This document shows positions 9,328 to 20,228 of a stretch of 64,000 bases of DNA, piece after piece (the first letter of the stretch is position 1; each line of letters opens with the position of its first letter). Both the position numbers and the translations under genes were made by a program. A model generated the notes under the pieces. The model was not told where the DNA came from. It did not search any database and was given only the letters and a program-made list of their open reading frames with translations. The stretch is from Blastopirellula marina (GTDB lineage Bacteria > Planctomycetota > Planctomycetia > Pirellulales > Thermoguttaceae), in assembly GCA_020721965.1 (NCBI GenBank), contig DYLS01000006.1, positions 8,387 to 72,386 of the forward strand. The letters run 5' to 3'.

Positions 9328-10401
9328 TTACCCGTTGAGACGTTTTCGTAAAAATCTCGCACGCTCGATATTGCGGTCGGCACTGTCCAGATCGGTTCCC
9401 ACCAGTTTCTGAACATGGGCGGGCTGGGTCAGCAAAAAGAGTTCGTTCAAGGTCGGCGTGTCGAGTCCGGAAATGAGGCCCAGGTGGACTCCCATCCGCA
9501 CGCTGGACAAGAGGTGCATGGTCTCTTCGGAAGATATCGTTTGCGCCGTCTTGAGAATACCAAAGGCACGGCTCACCCGATCGTGAAGGTTCTCTTGACT
9601 CTCGTTCATGAGGAACTCGCGTGCCTTCCGCTCGTACTCGATGATTCGCGGGATAACGTCACCAACCTTGGCGATCAACTCCGGCTCGCTTCGCCCCAGC
9701 GAGACCTGATTGCTGACCTGGTAAAAGTCCCCCATCGCTTGGGAACCTTCGCCGAACAACCCCCGAACCACCAGCTCCAATTTTTCCAGCCCGCGGAATA
9801 TTTGATCCATCTGCCGGGTGATGACCACGGCGGGGAGGTGCAACATGACACTCACCCGCATGCCGGTCCCCACATTGGTGGGGCAAGCCGTGAGATAACC
9901 GAATTTTTCGTCGAATGCGAAGGTGAGGTGGCGTTCCAGGTGGTCATCCAAGTCGTTGATCAACTTCCAAGCAGGCTCGAGGTCCAGGCCGCTCCGCATG
10001 ACCTGCATCCGGAGGTGATCCTCTTCGTTGACCATAATGCTGTAACGCTCTTGATGGTCGATGAAGACCAACCGCAACCCCTGCCCCTCCGCGAATTCCC
10101 GGCTGATGAGTTGCCGTTCGACCAGAAAGTGCCGATCCAGCTCCGAAAGCTCGTCTACACGCAAAGGCATCAGATGCGGCGCGAAGGGGCTGTCCTTGAG
10201 AGCGGCCTCAACCCGTTCCGCAATCTGGCGCCGCTCGGTCTCACCGGCCAACCGAACGAATGGGAAGTCGGCCAGGTTTCGGGCAAGGCGGATTCGAGAA
10301 GACATGACGATGTCGGATTCCGGCCCCTCACCACGCAGCCATTCGCCGCGTCTTCCCATCAAGTCCTCGAGTTTCACGACGCGATCACCTTCCTGCAACA
10401 T
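9328..10401 (-). CDS. mcsB: Protein arginine kinase McsB
   Basis: McsB transfers phosphate from ATP to arginine side chains of proteins, marking them for ClpCP degradation in Firmicutes. The 357-residue protein is a guanido-phosphotransferase catalytic domain: SSRIRLARNL at 34-43 (ATP site), NEEDH at 125-129 (catalytic glutamates), and ACPTNVGTG with Cys173. It lacks the N-terminal substrate domain of creatine kinase, as McsB does. The C-terminal RNIERARFLRK resembles the phosphoarginine-binding region of McsB. It follows mcsA on the same strand, but an M2 element separates the two. No ctsR repressor gene is nearby. Confidence 0.92.
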   Translation of the reverse strand: MLQEGDRVVKLEDLMGRRGEWLRGEGPESDIVMSSRIRLARNLADFPFVRLAGETERRQIAERVEAALKDSPFAPHLMPLRVDELSELDRHFLVERQLISREFAEGQGLRLVFIDHQERYSIMVNEEDHLRMQVMRSGLDLEPAWKLINDLDDHLERHLTFAFDEKFGYLTACPTNVGTGMRVSVMLHLPAVVITRQMDQIFRGLEKLELVVRGLFGEGSQAMGDFYQVSNQVSLGRSEPELIAKVGDVIPRIIEYERKAREFLMNESQENLHDRVSRAFGILKTAQTISSEETMHLLSSVRMGVHLGLISGLDTPTLNELFLLTQPAHVQKLVGTDLDSADRNIERARFLRKRLNG

Positions 10402-10437
10402 GGGTATTACGAAGCGATGATGCAGTATTACTACTAA

Positions 10438-10602
10438 CTGGACTTTCGCAACTTAGGTTCACATGCTCCCTCCTACCCTCGGGAAATGGGAGGGTGAAGG
10501 CAGTTTACCGCGAAAACAGCTTTCGCTGTTTACCTGAATTGCCCAATCGCCAGGCGTATCGTCCTCTTTCAGAGGGGGATTGAGCACTTTGCAAAAGTCC
10601 AG
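10438..10602. mobile_element. M2 element copy 1, between mcsA and mcsB
   Basis: This 165-bp element starts CTGGACTTTCGCAA and ends TTGCAAAAGTCCAG, an almost perfect 14-bp inverted repeat. It is flanked by 6-bp direct repeats TACTAA at 10432-10437 and 10603-10608. Internal hairpins such as ACAGCTTTCGCTGT are present. It fills most of the mcsA-mcsB spacer and may affect readthrough or message stability. Confidence 0.8.
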
Positions 10603-10642
10603 TACTAACTGTTTCTGTGCTTTTCACGAACTCAAACTTGAC

Positions 10643-11161
10643 TTACGCAGATTCCTCGATCTCCTGGATTTGATCGCGAAGCTGGGAGGCACGCTCGTAT
10701 TCCTCGCGTTCCACGGCTTCCTTGATTTCTCGTCGTAGGCGAATCAACTCCGTGCGACGAGTGGCGGCCTCAGCCCCCTTGCTCGGCTGCTTGCCCTTAT
10801 GCTGGGTCTCGCCATGGATATTCAAAATCAAGGATTCCAATTGTTCGCGAAATACTTGGTAATCGTAGGGACAGCCAAGCCTCCCTTGATGCCGAAAATC
10901 ATGGAAACTGATTCCACAATAGGGACAGGTCTGCTCATCGAGTCGCTTCAGTTCCTCCGCGGCCTTGCCCACCACCAAATGCTTGACCAGGTGCTCCGCT
11001 ACCTGTTCGGTCACTTGAGTCATTTGATCGGTGGGAAGCTTTTGACCGCTGGAGAGATATTCTCTCGCGTGCTCCTCGCAGAAATGCAGCTCCACCGGCG
11101 TTCCGCTGGCCACCTCCGTGATATGGTAGGTGGCTGGGCGATCACACTTTTGGCACTTCAT
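10643..11161 (-). CDS. mcsA: McsA-type zinc-finger activator with UVR motif
   Basis: McsA is the zinc-binding activator and adaptor of McsB. The 172-residue protein has a CxxC pair at the very N-terminus (MKCQKC) with a later CEEH. A second zinc site is CPYC near residue 81 with a following C in GRLGCPYDY. The C-terminal UvrB/UvrC motif, LRREIKEAVEREEYERASQL, is the usual partner-binding helix pair. The ATG has an AGGAGG ribosome-binding site 4 nt upstream. A 40-bp stretch of this gene (10961-11000) recurs almost exactly at 57701-57740. Confidence 0.9.
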   Translation of the reverse strand: MKCQKCDRPATYHITEVASGTPVELHFCEEHAREYLSSGQKLPTDQMTQVTEQVAEHLVKHLVVGKAAEELKRLDEQTCPYCGISFHDFRHQGRLGCPYDYQVFREQLESLILNIHGETQHKGKQPSKGAEAATRRTELIRLRREIKEAVEREEYERASQLRDQIQEIEESA

Positions 11162-11562
11162 AGTTCCTCCTGATACTGCTGGCGTGTTGGTTTGCCCAAC
11201 ATCCTAAGTTAATTTACCGAAAGAGCATTCAGAATGATACGCCACCCGCCAGCGGTCGGAGCAAAAAGCCGGTACCAGCCGCCAAGATATCGGACGGGAC
11301 ATTTGCTGGAGCGCGGACGTTTAGCCAGGAGAAATCCTACAGCGGAGCCCCCATGCCGGGAGTCGGTGGACGCCTCGGCAAGGCCCTGATAAGCTGAGTG
11401 CTAGGCAAAGTACCCGGCTACCGCGGCCGGCGGCTGGTGCAAAGCCATTTTCCCATTCTTCTTCCCGCTAGTGAACCAGCGTGGGGCATTGTTGTCGCCG
11501 CCCAACGCGCAAGCGCCGCTAGCGACGCGGACTTTGCTGAAATCGAGCCTCCGGACTCACCA
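11162..11562. other. Spacer between divergent mcsA and trpE
   Basis: No gene or known RNA family recognised. The trpE frame is open back to 11398, but the extra 55 residues do not resemble the family. Both mcsA and trpE promoters should lie here; I could not assign -10/-35 boxes with confidence, and I see no leader peptide rich in Trp codons. Confidence 0.4.
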
Positions 11563-13104
<1,542 letters not shown>

Positions 13105-13133
13105 TCTCCCCCGCGGCGCAGCAAGCCCAACCA

Positions 13134-13748
13134 TCAGCCGCGATTGGCTGCGACGAAATTCGAGATCATCTTCAATCCTACGGCCTGACTCTTTTCGGGG
13201 TGGAATTGTACGGCGAATACCTTGTCCTGTCGCACGGCGGAGCAAAAGCGAACTCCGTATTCCGTAGTGCCCGAGATGATCTCGGTATCTCGAGGAGCCA
13301 CGTAGTAGGAATGGACGAAGTAAAAGTACGATTCATCGGCAATGCCGCTAAAGAGCGGGTTTGGACACTCTAGTCGCACTTGGTTCCAGCCGATATGTGG
13401 GACCGTCAGTTCTCGGGGAAGCTCGAATCGAACGACGTCACCGCGGAAAACTCCCAGGCCTTTGTGTTCTCCGTTTTCGTATCCGGTTTCGAACAAGAGT
13501 TGCAGCCCCAAGCAAATGCCCAAGAAGTGCTTTCCGGATTCAATGGCCTTGAGGATCGGCTTTATCAGCCGGCGATGCTCCAACTCTGCGACGGCATCAC
13601 CAAATGCTCCGACGCCGGGAAGAATGATCTTGCTGGCGGCAGAGATGATGTCCGGAGAATCCGTGATGACGGCTTCCGCACCGCTGCGTTCGACCGCCTT
13701 CTGCACGCTGCGAAGATTGCCCATCCCGTAATCTATAATCGCAATCAT
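13134..13748 (-). CDS. hisH: Imidazole glycerol phosphate synthase glutaminase subunit
   Basis: HisH releases ammonia from glutamine for HisF in histidine synthesis. The 204-residue class I glutamine amidotransferase starts IAIIDYGMGNLRSV and has the oxyanion region ILPGVGAFG. The nucleophile Cys79 lies in GICLGLQ, and the His183/Glu185 pair in QFHPEKSQ. It is full length. No other his gene is in the window. Confidence 0.95.
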   Translation of the reverse strand: MIAIIDYGMGNLRSVQKAVERSGAEAVITDSPDIISAASKIILPGVGAFGDAVAELEHRRLIKPILKAIESGKHFLGICLGLQLLFETGYENGEHKGLGVFRGDVVRFELPRELTVPHIGWNQVRLECPNPLFSGIADESYFYFVHSYYVAPRDTEIISGTTEYGVRFCSAVRQDKVFAVQFHPEKSQAVGLKMISNFVAANRG

Positions 13749-13962
13749 CGTCCAACTTTCTTCGAATCCCCTACTTTACTATCGGGGGCTTCCGCGGCCC
13801 TTGCCCCATTATAGCGCGTTTTCGCCGAAAAGCCCGCACTCAGCAGCTTGACGCATGAAGCTAGGCTTCTGGTTCCTCAAGGCTCGCCTTCCTTCCGTAA
13901 GGCTCCCCGGTTTTGTCGCCGACCCGCTCGGTGAAGCCGCTTCATTGCTAAACCATGACAGC

Positions 13963-16900
13963 TCACGGCGTTGCTCGTGATTGCGGCTCTGCTTTCCCTA
14001 ATGCGGCCTCTAGTTGATCGAAGGATTTGCGTTCTATCGGGTGGAGCCTGTCCCGCGAGAATCCCAAAGCCTGCGCCTGCTGGAACGCCTTCTTGGCTTC
14101 GGCGGTTCGTTTCAAAGCCATCAGTGCTTGCGCCTGCCGGAAATAAAGCAGGGCCGACGGTTGGTCGGCAATGGCCGCGCTGACGATCTGGAGAGCCTCT
14201 TGAGGAGAGTTTTGGGCCATCAAGACCACGGCTTTGGAATCCAAAAGGTTGGCGGCGGGACCAGAGATGGCTAAGGCTTGCTCTACGCTTTCTGCGGCCC
14301 GGGCAAGATTCTTGCCACCCAAGGCAAGCATCACGGCTAGATTGTTCAGGGCCACCACGTTGCGGGGATCGCGGCGGATGACCTCCTCGTAGAGAGCGGC
14401 TGCCTCGTCGATGCGGCCCTGAAGCCCGTAAAAATCCGCCACGGTCATCAATAGCCCCTCCGGCCGGTTCAGCTTCTCTAGAGCTTGAAGCAGGATGGCC
14501 TCAAGCTCGCGAGCTCGCGTTTCATCTGCGTACGCGCGCGACAACAATACCGTTGCCGTTGCCCGCACAATGTTGGGGTCGCTCTCGGACCAATGCTGGC
14601 GGAAGAGTTCAGTAGCCTCGTCCATTCTCTCTTGCCGAGCCAAAAAAGCGGATAACAGGAGTGTCGCTTGAGGATATCTCGCGACAAAATCGCGGTAAAT
14701 CGACTCCACTTCAGAAAGGAAACGATCTGCCGATTCCTGACGCCCTTTCCCACGCAGGACCACAGCCAGCCCTTCCAAGGCATCTCCCGCCAACGCCCGA
14801 CGAAGCTGTTGCACTTGCTCCGAATTGGCCGTTTGCGTTTGATTTTCGGCCGCGGCGGATTGCACGTTGCCTTGCGTAGTATCGGAGCTTTGCCCGACGG
14901 GCGTGTTGCCTTCCGTAGCGGACGGCGTCCCCGTGCCAGACGGGTTGGACGACTTCTCCGCAAATTGTTTCAGGATGTCCAAAGCCGCCTCGTCTTGGCC
15001 CTGCTCGACCAGCAATCGGGCACGCAACGAGATGGTTGAGAACGCTTCGGGGGCCAACGTTTCCAATCGCTTCTGCCAGATATCCGCCTCTGAAAAATCC
15101 CCCTGTTGAATGAGAAATGACACAAATCGTTGAACGTAGCGCGGTTCATTCCCGTGAGAAGCCAGCAAGGATCGCATGTGCCGGGCCGCATTCACCACAT
15201 CTCCGTCCGCCATGTAAAGTTGGGCCAAAACGAAGCGGTCGTCCGGCGTAACGTCTGGGGATTCGGCGATCAACTGCTCAAGGATCTCTCGTGCCTTATT
15301 CCTTTCTTTGTGCAAGGGATGGGAAGCCAACAGCAGGGCTTCTGCACGGGCATCCTGGATCGTCGTTCCACCCCCGACTTGATTCTGCTTAACCAGAGAA
15401 ATCCCTTTTTGCAGGTTCTCGTACCCCCCACGATTGGCCAGCAGCAGGGCCATCGCGCGGCGTCCCCAAGCGGCATCCTCTTGTTTTGCCTGCACCTCGC
15501 CGCTGATGATTCGGCTGATTTGCGTAACGGCCGATTCCGTCTTCCCTGTGCGCAAATAGAATTCCGCCACCTGACGAACGACCTGCGGATCCGAGGGCGA
15601 CCCGGTAAGGGCTTCCTGATAGTACCGCTCAGCTTCGTCCAGGTTTTGCAGGGTTTCATAACACTGCCCCAGCGCAAGCGGTGCCAACCCTCCTTCCAGA
15701 GCAGCCCGCGTCTCTTGGATGGCTGCCTCGGCTTTTTCCTTTTGGCCCGATCGTGCGTAGAACTGCATGAGCGCAATCCAGGCTTCCGGCGTTTTCGGGG
15801 CCAGCTCCACCGCCTTGCGGAACTGGGCCTCGGCAAGTTTTAATTGCTCTTCGGTGTGGGCTGTCTGGCCAGACGTCTGTGCTCGATTGGCGAGCACACT
15901 CAGCACCGTGCCGTACCACGCGTGGTCCCGGTAGTCGCTGCTCGTTTCGGCGGCCCGGCGTGCCATATTCAAGGCGCGGTCATAATTCTCTAGTTGCAGA
16001 CTGATCGTCGAGGCCAAGCGGTCCACGTCGGCAGAGAGCGGCACCTGGCGTTCCTCCATCGAACGCACGATACGGTCTGCTTCCAGGAATCGCTGCTTCT
16101 TGTACAGCAGAGGAGTCACGCGGCGGATCGTCGTCAGGTCTCGATCCCCCAACTCGACCGCGCTGAGGTAGGCATTGATGGCAGCGGCCTCGTCACCTAA
16201 TTGTTCCTGGATAACGCCGCGCAACGACTGAAGTCGTGCCCAGTTCGGGCGCTGAACCGCTGCTTGGTCGAGATGATTCAGGGCTGATCGCAACGCAGCG
16301 TGGTCAGTTGCCGAGGATTTCAAAAAGAGATATACCGCCTGGCCATAATTCCAAAGCGGCCCACGGCCTTCGATCCGCGCAATCTCTTCCAGCACAGGCT
16401 CCACGGTTTGGTAGTCCTTGGCGCGAATAGCTAAATCGAACAGTAGCAGACGAACTCGCAAGGAGCTGGGAGCCAATGTGGACAGTTCCCGGCAAAGCCG
16501 TTTTGCCAGATCGGCCAGGTCCGATTGAATGGCCAGGACGGTCAGAGAATTCAGTAATCGCAGCTTTTCCTGATTTGGTAGGGCTTCTCCCTGGGATGCG
16601 ATCTGGGACAGGCCGGCGGCCAACGCGTCGGGCGTGAGATCGGAGGCGGCAAGGAAACGTGCCTTTGCAGACAGGATTGCCGCGGTTCGACCGAAGCGAT
16701 GTTCGGCGTCGGTAATCAAGCGGTCAGCCGTGGCTGCATCGCCCGTGCGCAGTGCGAGCGTTGCGAGGGTCAATAGAAGATTGACCGATTCCGGGTGTTT
16801 TTGGCCCGCCTCGAGCAGTATTTTTTCGGCACCCTCGTTGTCGCCATCACCGGCGGCTATTTCTGCACGCAGGACGGCCGTCTCGGGGCTGCCGGGCTCT

Positions 16901-18363
16901 TGACTGTCCAATGCATCGAGGAGTCGGCGTGCCTCCGACCAATCCCTTTCGGCTTTCGGTCTGGCTAGGGTTTGAAGCACGAGCAGCCGGGCGAAATCGA
17001 GCAGGCCGGCACGGCTCAACTGATTCATGCGTACGAGCGTACGGTATTCGGCCACGGCATCCTCAAAACGGCCAAGCTCCGCGAATGCCGCGGCCCGACC
17101 CAATCGTGCTTGGGGCCAAAGCGGATCTTGATCCACCGCCTTGGCATAGGCGGCGAAACTCTGGTCGAGGTTTCCAAGTTGTCCATAGCACATGCCCAGC
17201 CAAAAATCGACCTGCTTGAGCAAGTCCGGCTGTTCCAAAAGGGTGGGACGGACCTGTTCCAAGATCCGAACGGCTTCGTACCACTGACCTTTTTGTGCCA
17301 GGAGTTTACCCCGCAGGTACGGGACCCTCGCTGGCTCGTACCCGCTTTTCGTCAATGCCTCCACGCGAGCGTCTGCCGACTCCGCCCGCCCCACATCCAG
17401 TTCCAGGTTGGCAAGGGACCATAGCAAGCGATCACGATCTTTCGATTTGACTTTCGTGATGCTGTCTTCCAGCGTTTTGATGGCAGCGTCCACGCCATTC
17501 AATCGCAAATTCGCGTTAGACAGCAAGGCATAAGCATCGGGATTCGCCGGGGCGGCCTTCAAAGCCCGCTCTGCCCATTGCTTGGCCTCTTGGGGCTTGT
17601 CCACACGCAGCGAAGTCTCCGCAGCCAACAGCAATACCTGCGCGTCTCCCGGTAGCTTCTCCGCCGCTTGCGACACCAACTCGTAGGCTTTGGCGAACTC
17701 CTTCAGCCCGTAATAGTAAACGGCAGCCGAGTACTGCGCGGTTGGTGAATCCGGAATAGCCTGGAGTAATCGCTGGATCCAGGCGTCCCCTGCCTCCGGC
17801 TGTTTCAAGTCATAACGTGCAATGCTGGCCGCCTCCAGGTATGCTCCCTCCAGCCTGGAATCGTTTTCGATCGCTTGCTGGAGTACGGAGAGCGCACGTT
17901 CGGGTTGATGCAATCCCCGCAAACAACGGGCATGTTGCAACAGCAATTTGGCATCGTGGGGAGACTCCTTCAAGAGGAAGCTTTCCAGATGCTCCTGGAC
18001 GTCTCGAAATCGCCCCATTCGCAGCAGGATGTCAACCAGCAGACGCCGGGAATCGCTCCTCGATGGATCGTGTCGCAGAACGTCTTCCAGTCGGAAAAAA
18101 GCCGCGCCATAAGCCTTTACATCGACGAGGAGTGCCCCGAGTCTAGCGGTAGCGTCTGTGTCTGTGGGAACAAGTTGTACGTACCATTGCAGGTTACGAA
18201 TAGCGTCCTGCATTTTGCCATCGGACTGTGCCTGCATAGCTCGGTCGTAAAAGAATCGGGCATTACGGCGGACTTGAAACTGCCGGAGAAAATAGACACC
18301 GATCCCTGCGATGACCAGCACGATGGTAAAGATTGCTACGAATCGCCGGTTAACCGTTCTCAT
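13963..18363 (-). CDS. Giant TPR membrane protein
   Basis: This 1466-residue protein has a single N-terminal membrane segment at about 8-26 (FVAIFTIVLVIAGIGVYFL). Nearly the whole of the rest is tetratricopeptide-like helical repeats, recognisable from spaced A/L/G/Y patterns such as AIRNLQWYVQLVPTD and AAALYEEVIRRDPRNVVALN. An Asn/Thr/Ser/Gln-rich linker at about 1136-1183 breaks the repeats. The topology suggests an inner-membrane anchor with a large periplasmic scaffold. No catalytic motif is visible. Large TPR proteins of this kind are common in Planctomycetota and sometimes accompany exopolysaccharide or exosortase loci, but no such genes are nearby. Confidence 0.8.
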   Translation of the reverse strand: MRTVNRRFVAIFTIVLVIAGIGVYFLRQFQVRRNARFFYDRAMQAQSDGKMQDAIRNLQWYVQLVPTDTDATARLGALLVDVKAYGAAFFRLEDVLRHDPSRSDSRRLLVDILLRMGRFRDVQEHLESFLLKESPHDAKLLLQHARCLRGLHQPERALSVLQQAIENDSRLEGAYLEAASIARYDLKQPEAGDAWIQRLLQAIPDSPTAQYSAAVYYYGLKEFAKAYELVSQAAEKLPGDAQVLLLAAETSLRVDKPQEAKQWAERALKAAPANPDAYALLSNANLRLNGVDAAIKTLEDSITKVKSKDRDRLLWSLANLELDVGRAESADARVEALTKSGYEPARVPYLRGKLLAQKGQWYEAVRILEQVRPTLLEQPDLLKQVDFWLGMCYGQLGNLDQSFAAYAKAVDQDPLWPQARLGRAAAFAELGRFEDAVAEYRTLVRMNQLSRAGLLDFARLLVLQTLARPKAERDWSEARRLLDALDSQEPGSPETAVLRAEIAAGDGDNEGAEKILLEAGQKHPESVNLLLTLATLALRTGDAATADRLITDAEHRFGRTAAILSAKARFLAASDLTPDALAAGLSQIASQGEALPNQEKLRLLNSLTVLAIQSDLADLAKRLCRELSTLAPSSLRVRLLLFDLAIRAKDYQTVEPVLEEIARIEGRGPLWNYGQAVYLFLKSSATDHAALRSALNHLDQAAVQRPNWARLQSLRGVIQEQLGDEAAAINAYLSAVELGDRDLTTIRRVTPLLYKKQRFLEADRIVRSMEERQVPLSADVDRLASTISLQLENYDRALNMARRAAETSSDYRDHAWYGTVLSVLANRAQTSGQTAHTEEQLKLAEAQFRKAVELAPKTPEAWIALMQFYARSGQKEKAEAAIQETRAALEGGLAPLALGQCYETLQNLDEAERYYQEALTGSPSDPQVVRQVAEFYLRTGKTESAVTQISRIISGEVQAKQEDAAWGRRAMALLLANRGGYENLQKGISLVKQNQVGGGTTIQDARAEALLLASHPLHKERNKAREILEQLIAESPDVTPDDRFVLAQLYMADGDVVNAARHMRSLLASHGNEPRYVQRFVSFLIQQGDFSEADIWQKRLETLAPEAFSTISLRARLLVEQGQDEAALDILKQFAEKSSNPSGTGTPSATEGNTPVGQSSDTTQGNVQSAAAENQTQTANSEQVQQLRRALAGDALEGLAVVLRGKGRQESADRFLSEVESIYRDFVARYPQATLLLSAFLARQERMDEATELFRQHWSESDPNIVRATATVLLSRAYADETRARELEAILLQALEKLNRPEGLLMTVADFYGLQGRIDEAAALYEEVIRRDPRNVVALNNLAVMLALGGKNLARAAESVEQALAISGPAANLLDSKAVVLMAQNSPQEALQIVSAAIADQPSALLYFRQAQALMALKRTAEAKKAFQQAQALGFSRDRLHPIERKSFDQLEAALGKAEPQSRATP

Positions 18364-18863
18364 GCCATACCCCGTTCTTGTCCGAAATCATCGATTGCCC
18401 CAAACAGATCGTTTCCACTTTTGGGCGGCGTCTGGACAGTATGTGCAGATAGACCCAATGAAACGACCGTTGCTCAACCTCCCGAGTCATCGTCCTCGTG
18501 GCTGCTGGCGCCATCTTAGCCAAGGCCACAGATTCAAACCCGCCTGGACCGCGATCGCCCCCTCCTATCGCGGCAAGCCACCCATTCATTTTCATGACCG
18601 CGGCAGTGTGTCCCAATCGCAGTTGCAGTTCCTGCGGACCGAGCAGCGCACTCGCGAGGTTCCGAGACCGATCCGGACGCCTGCTGCTCGCAGCAAGACG
18701 CAAGGTGAAAAAGAGAACCTTCGGGTGAACCACGATACCCAGCTACGAACTCGCCCAGTCTCTACAATTTTAATCTAAGCAGGGCGAATGTTTCAGGGTA
18801 AGCACGATCTTGATGACCCTCCCAAAGAGGGGCCTATTTCCTCGCATCCCGCAGTGTCCATTA
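18364..18863. other. Spacer upstream of the TPR gene
   Basis: No supported gene. A minus frame at 18350-18733 overlaps the TPR start but has no recognisable domain and an Arg-rich composition like out-of-frame DNA. The stretch near 18535 that looks like a tRNA T-arm lacks a matching cloverleaf. Confidence 0.4.
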
Positions 18864-19676
18864 TCAGCCTGAGGATTCTCGCAGCATGGGGCGTACCAGA
18901 TCCAAAAAGGCGGCGTGAAGTTTGGCCGTTGCCCCCGCGACGTACGGTACGCGGTGAGTTTGAAGATCGAGCGGACCCCCGTCGGGTGCGGAGATCGTCC
19001 CGCCCGCCTCTTGTAGCAGAATGGCTCCGGCGGCCACATCCCAGGGTTTGGTGGTAAAGGCCCAAGCCAGGTCGTGCCTACCGGCAGCCAAATACGCGAG
19101 GTTCAGTGCTGCCGAACCGGTCCTCCGCAGGGACTGGCAGTGCTCCGCGGAGGCTAACATGATGGCGGCATCCAGGGAGTCTCGCGCGAGTTGGGCGGGT
19201 AAGCCGATCGAGACTAAAGCATCTCCCAACGCCTCGCATTCGCTGGTACGAATGGAACAACCATTGAGAAACGCACCCTCCCCGGCGGCCGCCCAAAATA
19301 GCTCCCCCAAAGACGGATCCAGAATAACGCCTAGCACCAACCGTCCACGGATCTCCAGGGCTAGCGAGACCGCAAAAAACGGAATCTGATGAACGTAGTT
19401 TGTGGTGCCGTCCAAGGGATCGAGAATCCACACATGGGACGCGGAGGACGGACGCACAGCTAATGCGCCCTCCTCAGAGAGAAACGCGTGCGACGGAAAG
19501 CGTTGCGACAGATGGGAGACGACCGCGTCCTGGCAGGCCAGATCGGCCTCGGTCACAAAATCAGCGGGTCCTTTGACGCTGACGCTGGCATTTCCCAACT
19601 TTTCGAGAAGGAGCTTACCGCCTATCCAAGCCGCCTCTTTGGCCGCCTCCAAGAAATCGCGCATCTCCGATTGCAT
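18864..19676 (-). CDS. Inositol monophosphatase family protein
   Basis: A Mg-dependent sugar-phosphate phosphatase of the IMPase/SuhB fold, about 270 residues. Metal-binding motifs are present: SEEG near residue 70, DPLDGTTNYVH near 90 and KPWDVAAGAILLQEAGG near 210. The substrate could be inositol-1-phosphate, histidinol phosphate, PAP or fructose-1,6-bisphosphate; the sequence does not decide. I start at the ATG at 19676; a GTG at 19685 would add three residues. Just upstream are two copies of a 16-bp unit at 19686-19701 and 19707-19722. Confidence 0.85.
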   Translation of the reverse strand: MQSEMRDFLEAAKEAAWIGGKLLLEKLGNASVSVKGPADFVTEADLACQDAVVSHLSQRFPSHAFLSEEGALAVRPSSASHVWILDPLDGTTNYVHQIPFFAVSLALEIRGRLVLGVILDPSLGELFWAAAGEGAFLNGCSIRTSECEALGDALVSIGLPAQLARDSLDAAIMLASAEHCQSLRRTGSAALNLAYLAAGRHDLAWAFTTKPWDVAAGAILLQEAGGTISAPDGGPLDLQTHRVPYVAGATAKLHAAFLDLVRPMLRESSG

Positions 19677-20228
19677 GAAGTCCACTTTCTATCAGGCTAC
19701 CACATGTTTCTATCAGGCTACCGCGGGCTTTTGAATCTTGCCGCCGGTTTTCAGCGGTGATTACGGCTTTCCACGTATGTTCCTCGTGTTGCGTAGCCAG
19801 CCCAGAATCATGGATTATACCACGCCCTGAGAATGGGGTGGCTATCCGAATGATGTCGCGACATCCTGAAGTGGAACCGCCACACCGGCAGCAAAATGGG
19901 GGGGGCCACGATTCCGCGAACTGTCGGCCCAAGGGCAATAGTGGGGCTTCGAATTACACAGCCAGAAGGCGATGGGGACGGCCCCGAGGTCTCAAGGGGA
20001 TATCCGGCCAGAGCCACCGTTTGCCACCCCGTTTCGAGCATGGGGGGCGTCGGGCGTGTGAGACCCCGCCATCACGGTCTAGTCCACGTCGATCGCGGGC
20101 GTACGGTATTGGACCGCATTTTGGACTGTCCTCAGCACATCGGGGTGAATGTGTACGAGGTCACGCGAAATCAATATGGTTTGATCGTGACTGGAGCCTT
20201 CTCCCACGGCCTCAATTGGCCGTCGCGA
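19677..20228. other. Spacer with a short tandem repeat
   Basis: No gene recognised. TTTCTATCAGGCTACC occurs at 19686-19701 and 19707-19722 (21-bp period), immediately upstream of the phosphatase start codon, so the leader RNA contains it twice. Confidence 0.45.

Noticed and set aside
9415-10437. A 340-residue plus-strand frame opposite mcsB
   Set aside because: Antisense to a confidently identified kinase; no family signal.
18520-18570. A tRNA-like T-arm (ATTCAAACCCG)
   Set aside because: No matching acceptor, D or anticodon stems at the right distances.
18350-18733. A 127-residue minus frame before the TPR gene
   Set aside because: Arg-rich, no ribosome-binding site and no recognisable fold; overlaps the TPR start.
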